A stretch of DNA of 63,094 bases from a virus: the IMG/VR virus record IMGVR_UViG_3300025913_000004, positions 1 through 63,094 of that record; one strand, given 5' to 3'. Position numbers and translations under genes: made by a program. The notes below the pieces were generated by a model. It was not told where the DNA came from. It saw only the letters and a list, made by a program, of their open reading frames with translations, and made no database searches. Of the stretch, positions 39,143 through 48,633 are shown piece after piece. Numbering within the stretch: the first letter of the stretch is position 1; the number at the start of each line of letters is the position of its first letter.

Positions 39143-40696
39143 GTGGTTTGGTCTGTTCATAACTCTCAGTGCAACGAATCTAAGAAGATTGTTTGGGAAG
39201 TGGCCCCGTACCTTGCAGGTCGGGGCCTTGACCTAGGCGCAGGTGATTTTCGCATCCTGCCGCATGCAATCACCGTAGATAACATGCACCACGCGATGTT
39301 TGGCTTCAATCAAAAGCCAGACGTGATGTGTGATGTAGAAGATCTGAGCCTCTTTGGCTCACAGTCCATGGATTTCGTGTACAGCAGCCACACGCTGGAG
39401 CATATTCTGGACTACAAATCTGCTCTGAAGGAGTGGTGGCGCATCGTTAAGGTCAAGGGCTATCTGATCCTGTACCTGCCGCACAAGGACCTCTATCCCA
39501 ACATGGGGGAGAATGGATCCAATCCAGATCATAAACACGACTTTGTGAACCAGGACATCATTGACGCAATGATGGAAGTTAGCGGGTGGGACCTCATCGA
39601 GAACCAAGTTCGCGATGAGGATGAAGAATATTCTATGCTGTTGATCTTTCAGAAGAGAGGAGATAAACGGCATACTTGTCCGTATGAGGATGAAAAGCCA
39701 GCCAAGACCGCCTGCGTGGTGCGCTACGGCGCGTTTGGCGACCTGATGCAGGCCAGTAGTGTGTTCGCCGGGTTGAAGGATCAGGGCTATCACGTCACTC
39801 TCTTCGGCAGCAACCCCCAGGCAGAGGTTGTCAAGCACGACCCCAACATCGACAAGATTGTTCTATTTGATCGTGATCAAGTACCCAACGCGGACTTGGT
39901 GAGCTTCTGGCAGTGGCAGAAAAAGAAGTACGACAAGTTCGTCAACCTTAGCGAGAGTGTGGAGGGCACACTGCTGGCCATGCCGGGTCGGACGCTGACG
40001 TACTTTCCTCCCGCAGCGCGCCACACGCTGATGAACTTCAACTACCTGGAGCTTCAACATGCCTTGGCTGGGCTTCCTCATAATCCCCAAATCCGTTTTT
40101 ATGCTACCCAGGAAGAACTCCGATGGGCAGAAAAGGCGCGAGAGAAGTGCGGCCCCGGGCCAGTCGTTGTCTGGGCGCTGGCTGGCAGTAGCGTCCACAA
40201 GACGTGGCCGTATATTGACAGTGTCATCGCGTCTATCATGCTCAAGTATCCCACGGCGCGTGTCGTTCTTACAGGGAACGAAGCGTGTCAAATCCTTGAG
40301 CAAGGCTGGGAAAACGAACCACGTGTCATCCGCACGAGCGGCAAATGGACGATCCGTCAAACCCTGGCATTCCAGAACTACGCGGATTTGATCGTTGGTC
40401 CTGAGACTGGTACGCTCAACGCGGCGGCATGCTCTCCTGTTCCCAAAGTGGTTCTGCTATCCCACTCCACACACGACAACCTCACTCGTGACTGGAAAAA
40501 TACAACCGTGCTGCATGCCAAGGACACGAAGTGCAAGGGCCGGGGAGAAAACGAGGCCCCCGCATGCCACATGATGCACTACAATTGGGACAACTGCACT
40601 CGTACCGAAGACGGTGTGGCTCAGTGCCAAGCTGACATCTCTGCTCAGACTGCGTGGATCCAGATCGAGAAGATTCTAGATAAGGCCCTTAAATGA
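39143..40696 (+). CDS. Fusion of SAM methyltransferase and GT9 heptosyltransferase
   Basis: GTG at 39143 with AAGGAG upstream (517 aa). Residues 1-165 are a class I methyltransferase: motif I LDLGAGDF (about 29-36), an acidic VDNM strand, DFVYSSHTLEHI and a WWRIVKVKGYLILYLP strand. Residues about 188-517 are a GT9 domain: RYGAFGDLMQASSVFAGLKD, then WALAGSSVHKTWPYI and the family signature GPETGTLNAAA (about 419-429), ending in a Cys/His-rich tail. Known GT9 enzymes use ADP-heptose. It overlaps the neck gene (ATGA), so it is expressed with virion proteins. It likely transfers, and methylates, a heptose; the acceptor is unknown. Confidence 0.87.
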   Translation: MVWSVHNSQCNESKKIVWEVAPYLAGRGLDLGAGDFRILPHAITVDNMHHAMFGFNQKPDVMCDVEDLSLFGSQSMDFVYSSHTLEHILDYKSALKEWWRIVKVKGYLILYLPHKDLYPNMGENGSNPDHKHDFVNQDIIDAMMEVSGWDLIENQVRDEDEEYSMLLIFQKRGDKRHTCPYEDEKPAKTACVVRYGAFGDLMQASSVFAGLKDQGYHVTLFGSNPQAEVVKHDPNIDKIVLFDRDQVPNADLVSFWQWQKKKYDKFVNLSESVEGTLLAMPGRTLTYFPPAARHTLMNFNYLELQHALAGLPHNPQIRFYATQEELRWAEKAREKCGPGPVVVWALAGSSVHKTWPYIDSVIASIMLKYPTARVVLTGNEACQILEQGWENEPRVIRTSGKWTIRQTLAFQNYADLIVGPETGTLNAAACSPVPKVVLLSHSTHDNLTRDWKNTTVLHAKDTKCKGRGENEAPACHMMHYNWDNCTRTEDGVAQCQADISAQTAWIQIEKILDKALK

Positions 40697-41643
40697 CCAC
40701 CTCAGGCGTGTACGCTGAGACCACGAGTACTCAGCAAATCATCCGGCAGGCGATGCTCAACATCGGCTGTCTGGATGCAGATGAAGCTCCCGGCCCACGC
40801 GAGTATGACGACTGCCGTCGCATGTTGAACATGATGGTGTCTCAGTGGATGGGCAAGTCGGATTTCGCGCCCGGGCTGAAGGTGTGGACTCGTAAGCGAG
40901 GGTACGTCTTCCTCAGTCCCAAGACCTATCAGTATCAGCTCAGCTCGTTCAACACTCAAGGCTGGACCAACAGTTTCACCAAGATGCAGCTCATGGGCTC
41001 CGTGGGCGTGGGAACCAACATCATCACACTCACTGGCACGGTGGCCGTGGGCCAGTACATCGGTCTGGTGTGCAGTGATGGCACGCTATTCTGGACGAAG
41101 ATTGCTACGATCACGCCTACGATTACAACGGTTGATAATCTAACCGTCAGTGCCAACGGTGGCGCGAATGCTTACGTCTACACCACGCCCGCGCAGTATC
41201 CTGTGAACATTGAGGCGGCCGTGCTGCGAGATGACCAGGACGGTGACAGCCCTCTGCGTATCATGCTGCAGTCCACCTACGACGCGCTGTCCAACAAGAC
41301 TGATCCGACTAACTTCGGTGATCCGACGTCAATTTACTACGAAGAGAACCTCGGGTTCACTACGGTGTATACCGACGTGGGCGCTGCCCAGGACGTGACC
41401 AAGTACATCGTGCTGACGTACATGGAACCCGTTCAGAAGTTCATCAACCCCACGGATGAGCCCGAGTATCCAGAAGAGTGGTATCAGGCAATCCACTTTT
41501 CTCTTTCCAAGCTGATCGCGCCCATGTTCAAGAAGAAGTGGACTGATCTTCTGGAATCCAATCGTATGGAATCCATGATGATTGCGCGCAATAAGTCTGG
41601 AGAAAAGAGCTCGCTGTACTTCCAGCCAGGGGTTGACGAATGA
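40693..41643 (+). CDS. Head-to-tail adaptor, P22 gp4-like (316 aa)
   Basis: ATG at 40693 in an ATGA overlap. The N-terminus (QQIIRQAMLNIGCLDADEAP; YDDCRRMLNMMVSQWMGK) is the gp4/tail-accessory helical signature. An inserted beta domain follows (GSVGVGTNIITLTGTVAVGQ), then EPEYPEEWYQAIHFSLSKLI. It would bind the portal and begin the tail. Confidence 0.85.
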   Translation: MTTSGVYAETTSTQQIIRQAMLNIGCLDADEAPGPREYDDCRRMLNMMVSQWMGKSDFAPGLKVWTRKRGYVFLSPKTYQYQLSSFNTQGWTNSFTKMQLMGSVGVGTNIITLTGTVAVGQYIGLVCSDGTLFWTKIATITPTITTVDNLTVSANGGANAYVYTTPAQYPVNIEAAVLRDDQDGDSPLRIMLQSTYDALSNKTDPTNFGDPTSIYYEENLGFTTVYTDVGAAQDVTKYIVLTYMEPVQKFINPTDEPEYPEEWYQAIHFSLSKLIAPMFKKKWTDLLESNRMESMMIARNKSGEKSSLYFQPGVDE

Positions 41644-43052
41644 AGCCCGTATCGCTGTTCGGTCAGGGTATCCGATCTATTTCGGACATCATTACGCGCC
41701 AGCGTCGGCTGAACTGCTTCTATTCTGTTCGCCCGGATGGAGATCGTTCGGGCGTGGTAATCATCGGTAGCCCAGGTAGCTTCATCTGGGTGACGCTGCC
41801 TGACTTCCCAGTCAACGCCTACCGGGTGGTGAACAACCTGCTGTACGTGCAGGCTGGTCTGTCTTTCTTCTCTGTGACCGCCTCGGGCACCATTACTCTG
41901 CTGGGTTCTCTTACCGAGCAGTCTGTGATTACTACGATTACAGACAACGGATTTGACATTACGATTGTCAATAGCTTCAATGGCTACGTGTACAACATCG
42001 CCTCCACGGTGTTCTCAAAGATCACGGACGTCAATTTCCCGTCTGGTTGCGGAACTATTTGCTATCTGGGAGAGAGATACATCTCTCCCGTCCCCAACAG
42101 CCGCCAGTACAGAATCAGCACGCAGTTTGATGGAACCACCTGGACGCCGCAGATCTTTGCCACGAAAGAAGATTACAGCGACAACATCATTGCTGTGGAC
42201 AGCTTTCTGGGCGTCTTGATTTTGTGGGGGCCGTTCTCCATTGAGTTCTGGCAGAATGCGGGCACCTCTCCCAATCCGTTCCAGAAGATTGTAGGCGCGA
42301 CCCAGACCTGGGGGCTGGCTGCCATCCGCAGCCGTAGTGTGCTGGGGCAGACCATCGCATTTCTAGGACAGAATCCAGATGGCGGCATTCAGGTCATGCG
42401 TCTGGCCGGACTCTCTGTCACGCGTATCTCTACCGAGGACATTGAGAACGAAATTCATTCATTCAGCGTCTACTCGGATGCTGTGGGGATGACGTACACG
42501 GTCAACGGGCATTCGTTCTATCAGATCACGTTCCCCACGGCTAACCGCACGTTCGTGTTTGATAGCATGACCAGTGTGTGGCACGAAGGACAGACCGGGC
42601 TGTCGGTGCAGGCCAGCCACTACGGCAGAATTGGAGCTATCTTCAATTCAAACAACTACTTCTCTGACTCGTCTACCGGCAATATCTATCAATTTGACAT
42701 CAATTCCTATACTGACAACGGTACACAGATCAAGCGAGAGATTGCCACCAAGCATGTTCGCAATGCAGGCAATGAAATTGACATCAGTGAGCTGTTCTTG
42801 GATATGGAAGTGGGCGTGGGCAACGCTGGCGAGTCCAACCCCATGGTTGGGCTACAGGTTTCTCGCGACGGCGGCAAGACGTTCGGCCCACAAAAGATCG
42901 TGCCGCTGGGTAAGATTGGTGAGTGGTACACGCGTGTCATCTTCCGCAGGCTGGGCACTGGCCGTGACTTTGTGTTCCTGATCACTATGTCTGACCCAGT
43001 GAAGTTCGTAATCGCCAGCGGTAGCGCGGTCGTGGAGTCTGAGGATGCTTAG
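41640..43052 (+). CDS. Packaged-DNA stabilisation protein, P22 gp10-like (470 aa)
   Basis: ATG at 41640 in an ATGA overlap. Beta-propeller-like repeats (FNGYVYNIASTVFSKITDVN; SFLGVLILWGPFSIEFWQN). The C-terminal signature LQVSRDGGKTFGPQK ... RLGTGRDFVFLITMSDPVKF is typical of gp10 and tail-tube B-type proteins. Closes the portal-adaptor channel after packaging. Confidence 0.88.
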   Translation: MKPVSLFGQGIRSISDIITRQRRLNCFYSVRPDGDRSGVVIIGSPGSFIWVTLPDFPVNAYRVVNNLLYVQAGLSFFSVTASGTITLLGSLTEQSVITTITDNGFDITIVNSFNGYVYNIASTVFSKITDVNFPSGCGTICYLGERYISPVPNSRQYRISTQFDGTTWTPQIFATKEDYSDNIIAVDSFLGVLILWGPFSIEFWQNAGTSPNPFQKIVGATQTWGLAAIRSRSVLGQTIAFLGQNPDGGIQVMRLAGLSVTRISTEDIENEIHSFSVYSDAVGMTYTVNGHSFYQITFPTANRTFVFDSMTSVWHEGQTGLSVQASHYGRIGAIFNSNNYFSDSSTGNIYQFDINSYTDNGTQIKREIATKHVRNAGNEIDISELFLDMEVGVGNAGESNPMVGLQVSRDGGKTFGPQKIVPLGKIGEWYTRVIFRRLGTGRDFVFLITMSDPVKFVIASGSAVVESEDA

Positions 43053-43464
43053 TCTCCCCCCCTACCAGCATTCTCTCACCGAGAAGGAGACTGAAAAGCT
43101 CGGGAAGATGACTCAGCCGTGGCATATGTGGCTGACCAACATCTTCCCTTTCTGGCAGCGGGCACAGAATGTGGGGTCGTATGACTATGAGGTGCCCACC
43201 AACGGATTCTCTTATCAAGCTCCAGACTACGTTGAGGAGCTTGTTCTAGACCCTGCTGGCGGGCTAACTACCGGAACAGTAGCCCTGCCGCTCAACCCCA
43301 CGGATGGGCTGGTATTCACGATTCTGTCGTCTAAGACTATTACGACGTTCTCTGTAACGTCTACAACCACGATTGTTGGTACCGCAGTAACCTCGTTAAT
43401 CGCTAGCACGGCCATTAGCTATCGCTATCGGGCGTCAAACACCACTTGGTATCGTCGTCAATAA
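43045..43464 (+). CDS. Tail-associated beta protein (139 aa)
   Basis: ATG at 43045 overlaps the gp10-like gene. A soluble N-terminus (KMTQPWHMWLTNIFPFWQR) and a Thr/Val-rich beta C-terminus (VFTILSSKTITTFSVTSTTT). Could be a tail tip or needle component. No family certain. Confidence 0.75.
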   Translation: MLSLPPYQHSLTEKETEKLGKMTQPWHMWLTNIFPFWQRAQNVGSYDYEVPTNGFSYQAPDYVEELVLDPAGGLTTGTVALPLNPTDGLVFTILSSKTITTFSVTSTTTIVGTAVTSLIASTAISYRYRASNTTWYRRQ

Positions 43465-43475
43465 CAGGGTACACT
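43446..43475 (+). promoter_or_regulatory. Candidate internal late promoter
   Basis: TTGGTA (43446-43451), an 18-base spacer, TACACT (43470-43475), eight bases before the next ATG. Same TTGnnn-N18-TACACT layout as the primase promoter; the message would be nearly leaderless. Confidence 0.5.
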
Positions 43476-43482
43476 ACGCGAC

Positions 43483-43677
43483 ATGACCGAACACGAGCAA
43501 ATTATGCGCAGAACGGCCTGGGACATGTATTTCTCGTCTGTTGTGACGATGAGTCTGCATCCTGGCACTAGTCGGGAAAGCGCCGTTAAGCGATCGGTTG
43601 CGGAATGTGCTGTCATTGCCGATGAAATGCTCGCTGAACGAGATAAGAGATTTGTCGATGAGCATCAAACTTCTTGA
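43483..43677 (+). CDS. Hypothetical helical protein (64 aa)
   Basis: ATG at 43483 directly after a predicted promoter. Helical ([20 protein letters not shown]), with charged ends. Overlaps the oxygenase gene by 20 bp. Function unknown. Confidence 0.7.
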   Translation: MTEHEQIMRRTAWDMYFSSVVTMSLHPGTSRESAVKRSVAECAVIADEMLAERDKRFVDEHQTS

Positions 43678-44191
43678 TCGTAGCTGGCCAGTCAGCGAAA
43701 TCTATTGGAATCTCCAGCAGCATCCGGAGTTCTGGGATGAACACACTTCCCGTACCTCGCACCCCAGCAGCCCGCACTACGGTCTCAGTGACATCTGGGC
43801 GCGATTTGGTCCCCCTTCCGCCGCTGAAACGGGTGTACCCCACGAGTCGGTGTGGTATCCTAGCGCTGAAGTGCTTGGCATCAAGCCTCTGGTGGGCCTT
43901 CTTATGAACTGCGTCGATGGGAAGGAACTTGGCGGTGTGTTGATCACCAAGATCCCACCGGGCAAGGAAGTTCGTCCCCATACGGATCCTGGCTGGCACG
44001 CGCGCTACTACGAGAAGTACGCTGTTCAGATCACCAGCGCTCCCGGTCAGAAATTCTGTTTTGAAGATGCAGAGCTTGAATCTCGTCCTGGCGACGTGTA
44101 CTGGTTTGATAACCAGTATCTGCATTGGGTGGTGAATCCTACTCCGTACGAGAGGATTACCATGATTGTCTGTATTCGTGGAGGTAATTGA
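43658..44191 (+). CDS. 2OG-Fe(II)-type oxygenase / Asp-Asn hydroxylase-like (177 aa)
   Basis: ATG at 43658. Metal triad visible: His108-x-Asp110 in [14 protein letters not shown] and His156 in YLHWVVN, with the 2-oxoglutarate-binding Arg166 in [22 protein letters not shown] precedes the second His as in aspartyl/asparaginyl or prolyl hydroxylases. It lies between tail and ejection genes, so it may hydroxylate a virion protein or a modified nucleotide or sugar. Substrate not inferable. Confidence 0.82.
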   Translation: MSIKLLDRSWPVSEIYWNLQQHPEFWDEHTSRTSHPSSPHYGLSDIWARFGPPSAAETGVPHESVWYPSAEVLGIKPLVGLLMNCVDGKELGGVLITKIPPGKEVRPHTDPGWHARYYEKYAVQITSAPGQKFCFEDAELESRPGDVYWFDNQYLHWVVNPTPYERITMIVCIRGGN

Positions 44192-44193
44192 TT

Positions 44194-45120
44194 ATGCCGT
44201 GGGGTGCTGCAATCGTCGCTGCCGGTGCAATCGGTGGCTCTCTAATCAGTTCTAACGCTTCTAAGTCCGCTGCAAACACGCAGGCGAACGCAGCGAACGC
44301 AGCCGCTCAGCTACAGGCACAGCAGAAGCAACCCTGGGTAGACGCGGGTAAGACTGGTCTGGCAACGCTGACTGCTGGTCTACAGCCCGGCGGTCAGTTC
44401 ATGAAGAACTTTTCTATGTCGGATGCTACGAATAGCCCGGCAGAGAAGTTCGCACTTGAACAGGGCACGCAAGCCATCAACAACAGCAATGCCGCACGCA
44501 GCGGCACGTTGAACACGAACGCCACGCAGGATCTTGTGAAGTTTGCAGAGGGCAACGCCGCGCAGTACGAAAATCAAGCGTTCAATCAGTTCATGTCTCA
44601 GCAGGGCATGCAGCTCGGTGCTGTAGAGTCCTTGGCACAGACCGGCCAGACTGCGGTGACGAGCAGCGCGGATACGACCGCCAGCCTCATGACCCAGGCA
44701 GCGAACGCCAGCGCGGCGGGGCAGATCGGTAGCGCCAACGCGATCGGTGGCGGTATCTCTAACATCGCCAACTCCCTGCAACAGCAACAGATGCTATCCA
44801 AGCTCCTGGGCACGAATACGAACACTACGGGTGTCGGTGGTATCAATTCTCCTGCTCCCATGGGCGGCTACAGCGGAGATCCGTATGCTAGCGCAGGGGA
44901 GCTGGATGCGTCGTTCTCTCTGTCTGATGAACGACTGAAGGAAGACCAGGAACTGGTAGGTCATACCAAGGACGGTCTCCCCATCTACACGTACCGCATG
45001 CGGGGCAGCCAACGGAAGCAGATGGGCGTGATGGCTCAGGATGTGGAGCGGTACAATCCATCTGCCGTGCGCCACCACGCCAGCGGGTTCAAGATGGTGG
45101 ACTACAGCAAGGTGCACTAA
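44194..45120 (+). CDS. Ejection protein with S74-like C-terminal chaperone motif (308 aa)
   Basis: ATG at 44194 (an in-frame TTG at 44188 is possible). Residues 1-35 form a hydrophobic Ala/Gly/Ser-rich segment (WGAAIVAAGAIGGSLISSNA) of the kind found in podovirus ejection proteins, then long Gln/Ala helices. Residues about 240-308 read SDERLKEDQELVGHTKDGLP, then MGVMAQDVE and MVDYSKVH, the S74/intramolecular-chaperone signature usually at the end of tail spikes. Overlaps the next gene (TAATG). Confidence 0.82.
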   Translation: MPWGAAIVAAGAIGGSLISSNASKSAANTQANAANAAAQLQAQQKQPWVDAGKTGLATLTAGLQPGGQFMKNFSMSDATNSPAEKFALEQGTQAINNSNAARSGTLNTNATQDLVKFAEGNAAQYENQAFNQFMSQQGMQLGAVESLAQTGQTAVTSSADTTASLMTQAANASAAGQIGSANAIGGGISNIANSLQQQQMLSKLLGTNTNTTGVGGINSPAPMGGYSGDPYASAGELDASFSLSDERLKEDQELVGHTKDGLPIYTYRMRGSQRKQMGVMAQDVERYNPSAVRHHASGFKMVDYSKVH

Positions 45121-46868
45121 TGACTATTGATGCAAGCATTCCGCTTCAGGCGGGTAAGGGGGTCGCACCAATCGACCCGATGCAGAATGCTGTAAAGGCA
45201 TACAGTCTTGCGGGCACGATGGTGGACACGCAGGAGAAGATTCGCGAACGCGATGACGGCCTGCACGATCGGGATGCTCTGCAGAACTATCTGATCTCTG
45301 GGGGTGACATCACTACTCCGGAAGGAAGTAAGAAGGCTGTTCAGGAATTGCAGGGTAAGATCAGCCCCCAATTCACTGAAAAGCTGATGGCTCACAGCGA
45401 TCAAGTCACCAACAACTTCCTGAAACAGAAGGAGATGATGGCGAAGCTTCCAGAGATGTATCTGGAGCAGATGAAGGCTCAGGAAGAGCAGGTTGCCCCC
45501 ATGCTGGAGCAACTGGACAAGCAGTACAAGAACACACTCTCTACGCAAGGACAAGCTGCTGCGGATGCAGAATTTGAGAAGAATCGTCAGGGCGTCATGG
45601 GTTGGATGAGCCAACAGCAGCTTGGCGGACAGCCGAGGTTTAGCCCCGACGTGGCGAAGAGCATGTCTCAGCTCACGCCAGATTCTCTTCCCTATTTCCT
45701 GGCGCATACGAAATACCACACGACGCTGATTGACGACCGCCTGAAGGAAGCCAAGATCAACGCCACGGAGGGTGGCAAGCGCACGTTCTACTCGGATGGT
45801 AAGGACGAGTACATGCAGAACGACCGGGGCATCACGATGAAGAACGTGAATGGCACCTGGGAGAACGTAGACATCTTGCCCGCTAACGCGCGCAAGATCG
45901 GTACTCAGAAGGCGTCCGAGGATACGAGCAGCGCCGTCCAGCTTGAGCCGGGGGCGAAGACCACCCTGGCGATGAACTACATCCTGCACGGTACCCAGGC
46001 ACTGGCCCGCTTCAATCCTTCTGATCGCAAGGATACCATGAACGAAGCAGATCGCGTCCGCAAGGCGCTGGGTCTGTCGTCTGGTGAGCTCGCGACTCTT
46101 GAGTTCAGCGCCAAGGCTAAGGGCAAGGCGCTAGGCAACCTGGAGAACCTGGGCGGTCAGGTGGAGGCGTTCGAGAAGTCTCTGAACAACTACACCAATC
46201 GTGCGCTGGAAAATCTTAATGCGATCAAGACTTCTGATATCCCATGGCTAAACAAGATTGTTCAAAATCTTGAGGGGCACGTTGAAGGTCTGCCACCAGA
46301 CTTGGCCAAACTCCAGGTCAACCTGCGCGCAGTGGCGAGTGAATACAATAAGCTCTCCTCTGGCGCCATGGGCAACACGCAGCCGGGTGAAAAGTCACTG
46401 CTGGAAATTCAGGAGATGTTCAAGAAATCTGACAACCCTGACACGCTGCGCGCCACGCTGAGCGAAGTGTTGAAGGATGGTCAGTTCCGTGCCAAGGGTA
46501 TTCGGGAGACTAAAGATGCGATGCAAGAAAGTATCACGGGTCTCTTGGAGAATAAGAATACACGCAATACTCCTTCCGCTTCTGGCGACGCGAAAGTATC
46601 TCTTGCCGATCAGTCTTCTCGTGATAGTGATCGCAATTCTATCCTAAGGGATGAAAAGGCGAAGTCTGTCGCTCAGCTTAACGCCTTGGATCCCAAGGCA
46701 CCTGACTACGCGGAAAAGAAAGCTCGCATTCAGGGCGACATTCGTGCGCTCAACAAGGAGATGGGCGCCAAGGATGATACTCCCACGGATAAGCCTGCTG
46801 ACAAGCCCACTGGCAAGACTCGTGAACTGACTATCAACGGTAAGAAGATTACCGTACAGGTAGAATAA
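45120..46868 (+). CDS. Internal virion / DNA ejection protein (582 aa)
   Basis: ATG at 45120. Almost entirely helical and charged (EKLMAHSDQVTNNFLKQKEM; AQEEQVAPMLEQLDKQYKN), with no membrane segment. The C-terminus ends in a small Lys/Thr domain (TRELTINGKKITVQVE). By order it corresponds to the second ejection protein of P22-like phages. It probably leaves the head with DNA and helps cross the envelope. Confidence 0.78.
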   Translation: MTIDASIPLQAGKGVAPIDPMQNAVKAYSLAGTMVDTQEKIRERDDGLHDRDALQNYLISGGDITTPEGSKKAVQELQGKISPQFTEKLMAHSDQVTNNFLKQKEMMAKLPEMYLEQMKAQEEQVAPMLEQLDKQYKNTLSTQGQAAADAEFEKNRQGVMGWMSQQQLGGQPRFSPDVAKSMSQLTPDSLPYFLAHTKYHTTLIDDRLKEAKINATEGGKRTFYSDGKDEYMQNDRGITMKNVNGTWENVDILPANARKIGTQKASEDTSSAVQLEPGAKTTLAMNYILHGTQALARFNPSDRKDTMNEADRVRKALGLSSGELATLEFSAKAKGKALGNLENLGGQVEAFEKSLNNYTNRALENLNAIKTSDIPWLNKIVQNLEGHVEGLPPDLAKLQVNLRAVASEYNKLSSGAMGNTQPGEKSLLEIQEMFKKSDNPDTLRATLSEVLKDGQFRAKGIRETKDAMQESITGLLENKNTRNTPSASGDAKVSLADQSSRDSDRNSILRDEKAKSVAQLNALDPKAPDYAEKKARIQGDIRALNKEMGAKDDTPTDKPADKPTGKTRELTINGKKITVQVE

Positions 46869-46869
46869 G

Positions 46870-48633
46870 ATGGCGACGTACAAGTTTGAACTTGATGGTA
46901 AGCAGCACTCGTTTACGACGGATCACGAGCTGTCGGATGAAGAACTGTCTTCTGCTATCGGTCAACTTTCTACGCCCGAAGCTACTAAAGCCAGTGCGGC
47001 GCCCGCCAAGTCCGCAGCTAAGGAAGATCCGTACGAAAAGAGTCGAGATAAGAACCCGACTCTAGATCGTATTCTTGGCGATCCAGAGGAAGGAACGGGG
47101 GACTTCCTAAAGAATCTTGGCAATTCCATCGGCGCCAACACTGCACGTCTTGCGGCGGGCGCGGGTCAGCTCTATGAAGAGGGAGTGAATTATCTCGGCT
47201 CCAAGCTGGGTGTGCCGGAAGATAAGCAGACCCACGTTGCCGCTCAGATTGGCGATCGTGCCACGGCTGTAGCCAACGATGTGGCACGGCGAGACCCACT
47301 CGCTGCTGTTGCAGGAGCTACCGTTCCCATGGCTGCGGGTGGGGCCGTTACCGCGCCCGCGCGTGCTGCGACCGCCCCAGGGCGCATTGCGCAGGCTGCT
47401 GGAGCTGGTGCCCTGGCTGGCGCGGCGGAGCCCGTACCCAGCGGTGAGAGCGTTGGGCAGGGCAAGATGCGCAACATGGCTGAGGGCGGCATCATCGGTG
47501 GTACCGTAGCCAGCCTGGGAGAGGCCGGTAGCGCGATTAAGAACAAAGCCAGCCAGATCATCTTCGGACATACTGGCGGGATGAACAGCCCGGTGCGCGC
47601 GCTGGCTGACAAGGCTGAGCAGATGGGCTTTAAACTCAGCCCGCAGCAGAAGCGAGAAGATAGCGGTCGTCTGCAAACTGCGGGTCTAGGATTTGCTGAT
47701 CGGGAGAATAACACCTTCGTAGCTAATCGGCAGGCCAGCCGCGCCACTGGTGAGCAGACTGATCGCATTACAAGTGAATACATCGGGGAACGATACAAGG
47801 ACCTGGGCGCGCAGTTTGATAAGATCTACGAACCCGGTAAGCAGTACAAGATCGACGCCTCGGTGCTGCCTGGACTGCAAGAGATGGTGCAGGGTGAGGC
47901 GAATGTGGGCCGCCCATTCGCAAGCTCTCCCGCGATACAGGCTGCAAACAAGATTCTCACCTCGTTTGGCGTAGTGCAGAATGCATCTGGTCTTGGTAAG
48001 GTCACGGGCATGAAGGTGGATGCCGAAGACATCCAACGCCTGCGCGATCAGGTCAGCAAGCTGGCGTACAAGACGCAAGACCCGTACAAGAAAGACGCGA
48101 TGATGGAGGTGGTGCACGCCATCGACAAGTCCGTCGAGAAGAACAATCCAGAGGTTGCCGAAGCGCTGAAGGAACTGCGCCCCAAGTATCGTGCGCTTTC
48201 CACGCTTGACACCTTGTCTAAGAGCGGCGGCATTGATCAGAACGGTAATCTCAGTCCTGCCAAGCTGGGCGAATATCTTCGTAAGAAGGATCCCAACTAC
48301 ACCAAAGACAAGTCTACTCATCCTCTGGCAGAGCTGGGTGAGCTGGGTGAAACATTCGGCATTCGTGGCATGGGAGAAGCTAACATCGTGGGCGGTGGCA
48401 CTACAGCCCGCGCCCGTCCTGAGGACATTGCCAGTCATACGGGTCGTATCCGCATGGCCATGGAGCACGCGCGTGACCTGCCTGGGGTCAAGCAGTCTCT
48501 GGAGCAGGGGTATCAGAACAAGATCTACAGCATGACTGGATACGGACTTAGTCAAGAAGATTTGAGGGCGATTAACGCTACGCAGATGGCCATGCAAGAC
48601 GAGGAGCGGAAGCGTGAAGCTACTAATCGTTGA
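46870..48633 (+). CDS. Internal virion / DNA ejection protein (587 aa)
   Basis: ATG at 46870. The N-terminal 35 residues resemble a small domain seen in phage internal proteins (YKFELDGKQHSFTTDHELSD). Residues about 130-220 are Ala/Gly/Pro-rich and hydrophobic (AVAGATVPMAAGGAVTAPAR; AGAGALAGAAEPV), fitting a membrane-interacting segment. The remainder is helical. Third of the ejection trio. Confidence 0.78.
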   Translation: MATYKFELDGKQHSFTTDHELSDEELSSAIGQLSTPEATKASAAPAKSAAKEDPYEKSRDKNPTLDRILGDPEEGTGDFLKNLGNSIGANTARLAAGAGQLYEEGVNYLGSKLGVPEDKQTHVAAQIGDRATAVANDVARRDPLAAVAGATVPMAAGGAVTAPARAATAPGRIAQAAGAGALAGAAEPVPSGESVGQGKMRNMAEGGIIGGTVASLGEAGSAIKNKASQIIFGHTGGMNSPVRALADKAEQMGFKLSPQQKREDSGRLQTAGLGFADRENNTFVANRQASRATGEQTDRITSEYIGERYKDLGAQFDKIYEPGKQYKIDASVLPGLQEMVQGEANVGRPFASSPAIQAANKILTSFGVVQNASGLGKVTGMKVDAEDIQRLRDQVSKLAYKTQDPYKKDAMMEVVHAIDKSVEKNNPEVAEALKELRPKYRALSTLDTLSKSGGIDQNGNLSPAKLGEYLRKKDPNYTKDKSTHPLAELGELGETFGIRGMGEANIVGGGTTARARPEDIASHTGRIRMAMEHARDLPGVKQSLEQGYQNKIYSMTGYGLSQEDLRAINATQMAMQDEERKREATNR

